Part shown: positions 6,106 to 7,818 of the stretch, one piece after another
How positions within the stretch are numbered: position 1 is the first letter of the stretch
Layout of the letters: every line of letters starts with the position of its first letter
Assembly: GCA_021823425.1 (NCBI GenBank)
Contig: JAKANX010000045.1
Location: forward strand, 1 to 7,818
Source: Microcaldota archaeon
Lineage (GTDB): Archaea; Micrarchaeota; Micrarchaeia; Anstonellales; Bilamarchaeaceae
Direction of reading: 5' to 3'
DNA length: 7,818 nt
The notes under the pieces: generated by a model
Databases searched by the model: none
What the model was told of the DNA's origin: nothing
Seen by the model: the letters and a program-made list of their open reading frames with translations, nothing else
Program-made: the position numbers and the translations under genes

Positions 6106-6112
6106 TTTATAA
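6106..6112 (+). promoter_or_regulatory. TATA-like element before the 294-residue gene
   Basis: TTTATAA centred near 6109 predicts transcription starting about 6135, only 1-2 nt before the ATG at 6137. That would make the mRNA essentially leaderless, which is common in archaea. Confidence 0.45.
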
Positions 6113-6136
6113 TAACTTCCAGCCACTTCTATAGGC

Positions 6137-7021
6137 ATGCACAAACTCGCAGAAGGAAGCTGCATGAGGAAGCAGCGTGCGGAATTCCTTTTCTCCGGAA
6201 GGAGTTTTCTGGGCAACAAGACGCTTGCGACGATAAAGGTGATGGCCGAGCCCGCAATCGGCGAGCCCGCGAGGCACAAATCAAGGGCCCTAGTCGTTTT
6301 CGAGGGGGTTTCCAACACGCGGCTGGACGTGCAGCGCGGCATCCGCACGGTTTTCGGGTGGCAGCCATCGGGAATTGAGCTCAGCCTCAGTGCGAGGGCG
6401 TTGAGCAGGGAGAACGTGGGAAAGCACATAGCCAAGGGCGCGGGCTTGTACATCTCATGGATACATCAGGACATTTTCGAGAAGGCGTACGAATACCTGA
6501 AGGAGCGCGGGGAGAACATGCACGGCCACACGGGCAAGGCGAGGGGGGAGTGGAACCTCGTTTTCAGCAGGGGGGCGCCGCAGGAGATAATCGGGCGCAG
6601 GGCAGGGACATTTTCCGCTGGCGTGCGCAAGTACGAGGCGCGCTCGCGCGGCGCGATTCGCGCCGAGGAGGAGTTCGGAAAAGCTACCGGAATTGACGCG
6701 ACCGCGGCGCTGAGGCACATCCTCAAGGGAAGGGTCTCGGAGCATCCGCTCGTTGCAGGGGAGATGGAATACGAGATATCAAGGGAAACGGTTGAAATGA
6801 TAACGGGGCTTCCTCACAACGGGGCAGGGCACTGGGACGCGTCCCCGGCCTCGCTGATAACTTGGACGGACATGGACATCACGGGGCTGGACCCGCAGGG
6901 AAGGTCGCCGTCGGCCGAGCACCGCATGCACATCGTGATGTGGATTGCGGATGCGGAAAAGCCTCTTGTGAGAACGAGGGCGTTCCCGGGAGCGAGCTAC
7001 ACTCCCATAGGGAACGAATAA
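6137..7021 (+). CDS. Unrecognised 294-residue protein
   Basis: I do not recognise the family. The ORF has no signal peptide or membrane helix and looks like a soluble mixed alpha/beta protein. Its N-terminal 35 residues and the segment 132-175 are basic (GHTGKARGEW, GRRAG, VRKYEARSRG). The C-terminal third is rich in His and Asp: H227, H232, D234, D245, D247, H262 and H265, in LPHNGAGHWD, TWTDMDITGLD and AEHRMHIVMW. These could bind a metal, but that is inference. ATG 6137 matches the TATA element as a near-leaderless start. ATG 6164, preceded by GAAGGAAG, is a plausible alternative that removes nine residues. It follows the flavodoxin gene by 53 nt in the same direction, with its own likely promoter, and converges on nusA with 29 nt between stops. 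Its base composition does not obviously differ from neighbours. Confidence 0.8.
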   Translation: MHKLAEGSCMRKQRAEFLFSGRSFLGNKTLATIKVMAEPAIGEPARHKSRALVVFEGVSNTRLDVQRGIRTVFGWQPSGIELSLSARALSRENVGKHIAKGAGLYISWIHQDIFEKAYEYLKERGENMHGHTGKARGEWNLVFSRGAPQEIIGRRAGTFSAGVRKYEARSRGAIRAEEEFGKATGIDATAALRHILKGRVSEHPLVAGEMEYEISRETVEMITGLPHNGAGHWDASPASLITWTDMDITGLDPQGRSPSAEHRMHIVMWIADAEKPLVRTRAFPGASYTPIGNE

Positions 7022-7050
7022 TCAACAATCAAGCCTAGGATTCGGCAGAT

Positions 7051-7515
7051 TCAGAACTTGCCCTGCATTTCCGGAGGCACTTCTATAACTCCGGTCCTCC
7101 TCGTCTTTATTGAAATGGTGGAATTGAATTTCTTCTTGAGGAGCTGCTTGGCAATCTTTATCCTCATTCCTTCTTTTCCTATCGCGAGGCCGCGCTCCTG
7201 CTCGTTCACCATCAAAAATACGGCCTTCTCGCCCATCGCCTCCCTTATCTCTATGTTGAGTATCGCTATGTTGTTGAAAAGGTTCCGGACGAACTCGTCC
7301 AAGTCGGTGCTGTCCGCGAAAACGAACACGTTGGCCTTCATCGCGTTCCTGAGCCTCTGGAGCGTGGAGCCCTGCTTCCCGATTGCGCGGCCGAGGTCCT
7401 GCTTCTGCACGAGGAACACGTAGCCCCAGTCCGTCTTTTCGAAGTCTACAGCTTCCACTCCGCTGAGCTTGGAGAAAAGGGAAAAAAGCTGCAGTTCGTC
7501 TCCTGTAAATTCCAT
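7051..7515 (-). CDS. nusA: Archaeal NusA-like KH-domain protein
   Basis: This is the short archaeal NusA, which has two KH RNA-binding domains and lacks the N-terminal polymerase-binding and S1 domains of bacterial NusA. At 154 residues its length suits the family. Each KH domain keeps its GxxG loop: GRAIGKQG (42-49) and GLAIGKEG (109-116), the latter followed by MRIKIAKQLL. It probably binds nascent RNA or rRNA during transcription. The ATG at 7515 is supported by GTGAT 3 nt upstream. It lies 33 nt after the eL30 stop codon, in the classic rpl30e-nusA order. In many archaea rps12 comes next, but here the convergent 294-residue gene does. No clear T-tract follows the stop within the 29-nt gap. 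Confidence 0.95.
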   Translation of the reverse strand: MEFTGDELQLFSLFSKLSGVEAVDFEKTDWGYVFLVQKQDLGRAIGKQGSTLQRLRNAMKANVFVFADSTDLDEFVRNLFNNIAILNIEIREAMGEKAVFLMVNEQERGLAIGKEGMRIKIAKQLLKKKFNSTISIKTRRTGVIEVPPEMQGKF

Positions 7516-7548
7516 CGAATCACGAAGAAAATGAAAACAAGGGAAAAA

Positions 7549-7710
7549 TCACTTCTTGGATATTTCCAGTATGTCCGAGCTTCCCGCGTCGTATATGGAG
7601 AGCACGCTGACAGGGTAGGGCTTTCCGCAAATGGAGCCGAGCTCCATGCTGGTGCCGTCGAACTTCACCACGGAAATGGCGGAGAGCTTCGCGTACTGGG
7701 AAATGTCCTC
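7549..7710 (-). CDS. rpl30e: 50S ribosomal protein L30e (eL30), C-terminal half only
   Basis: The last 53 residues before the TGA at 7549-7551 match archaeal eL30: EDISQYAKLS, then a strand leading to DGTSMELGSICGKPYPVSVLSI, ending DAGSSDILEISKK. The GTS-ELG---GKP pattern is the family signature. The full protein is about 100 residues, so roughly half is missing. The reading frame stays open to base 7818, but upstream of the Glu at 7708-7710 the translation (GGCQAQAAFVGGQ and beyond) no longer resembles eL30, which should have a strand and a Cys-Pro or similar turn there. The same bases read on the plus strand as bacterial DnaN. I therefore end the gene at 7710 and treat the rest as foreign. 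It is upstream of nusA in the expected operon order. Confidence 0.9.
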   Translation of the reverse strand, partial: EDISQYAKLSAISVVKFDGTSMELGSICGKPYPVSVLSIYDAGSSDILEISKK

Positions 7711-7818
7711 CTGGCCTCCGACGAAGGCCGCCTGCGCCTGGCAGCCACCAACCTGGAGCTGGGAATATCCTGCTGGATCGGCGCCCAGATTGGCGAAGAA
7801 GGCTCGATCACGGTACCG
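7693..7818 (+). CDS. dnaN: Internal fragment of bacterial DNA polymerase III beta clamp
   Basis: The plus-strand frame from 7693 reads VLGNVLLASDEGRLRLAATN, continues LELGISCWIGAQIGEEGSITVP, and runs open to the last base. This is the early first domain of the bacterial sliding clamp: the L-N-VLLE/A stretch, the DGRL-L-ATNLE strand pair, then the acidic EEGSITVP turn. The CWIGA segment recalls Chloroflexota beta clamps, which is a recollection and not a search result. Archaea use PCNA instead, so this gene does not fit the rest of the window. It has no start or stop here and overlaps the eL30 frame by about 18 bases. It is most likely joined on by assembly error. Confidence 0.8.

Noticed and set aside
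5639..6106. Minus-strand ORF of 155 residues opposite the flavodoxin gene
   Set aside because: It is antisense to a recognisable flavodoxin fold and has no recognisable motif or promoter of its own.
7711..7818. N-terminal extension of the eL30 reading frame to the window edge
   Set aside because: The frame is open, but the residues do not resemble eL30, and the opposite strand encodes a good DnaN segment, so the extension is a shadow across a chimeric join.

Overview
The window is archaeal. On the minus strand it carries a core translation cluster: archaeal-type uS12, uS7 and EF-2 (with the histidine that becomes diphthamide), a short two-KH NusA-like protein, the C-terminal half of ribosomal protein eL30 (L30e), and uL16 in its archaeal L10e form. 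Shine-Dalgarno sites resemble GGTGAT or GGAGG, and TATA boxes of the TTTATAAA type lie where archaeal promoters should. GC content is fairly high, and the winged-helix plus coiled-coil protein at the left edge resembles proteins I associate with DPANN-like lineages. That placement is an inference from style and has not been tested by phylogeny.

Layout from left to right: 1-1332 (minus) is a long gene running off the window edge, with an N-terminal winged helix, a charged linker and a long coiled coil. 1333-1488 is a structured spacer with several GC-rich hairpins and two oppositely oriented runs of degenerate 7-nt repeats. 1489-2019 (minus) is L10e, preceded by its own TATA box, an 8-bp inverted repeat and the T-tract that ends the EF-2 unit. 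2144-5424 (minus) is the rps12-rps7-fusA operon. 5425-5597 is a divergent regulatory spacer with a 20-bp near-palindrome and a TATA box. 5598-7021 (plus) holds a flavodoxin-family protein and an unrecognised 294-residue protein. 7051-7515 (minus) is nusA and 7549-about 7710 (minus) is the end of rpl30e.

Many archaea have rpl30e-nusA-rps12-rps7 contiguous and co-oriented, often with EF-2 and EF-1A after them. Here two plus-strand genes split the block between nusA and rps12, and L10e rather than EF-1A follows EF-2. The uS12 protein differs from the usual archaeal and eukaryotic sequence at several positions in its decoding-centre loops.

The last ~110 bases do not belong with the rest. From about 7693 the plus strand reads as a bacterial DNA polymerase III beta clamp (DnaN), which archaea do not use, and the eL30 reading frame loses its family resemblance at the same point. 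An ~18-20 base stretch fits both genes, so the right end looks like a chimeric assembly join.
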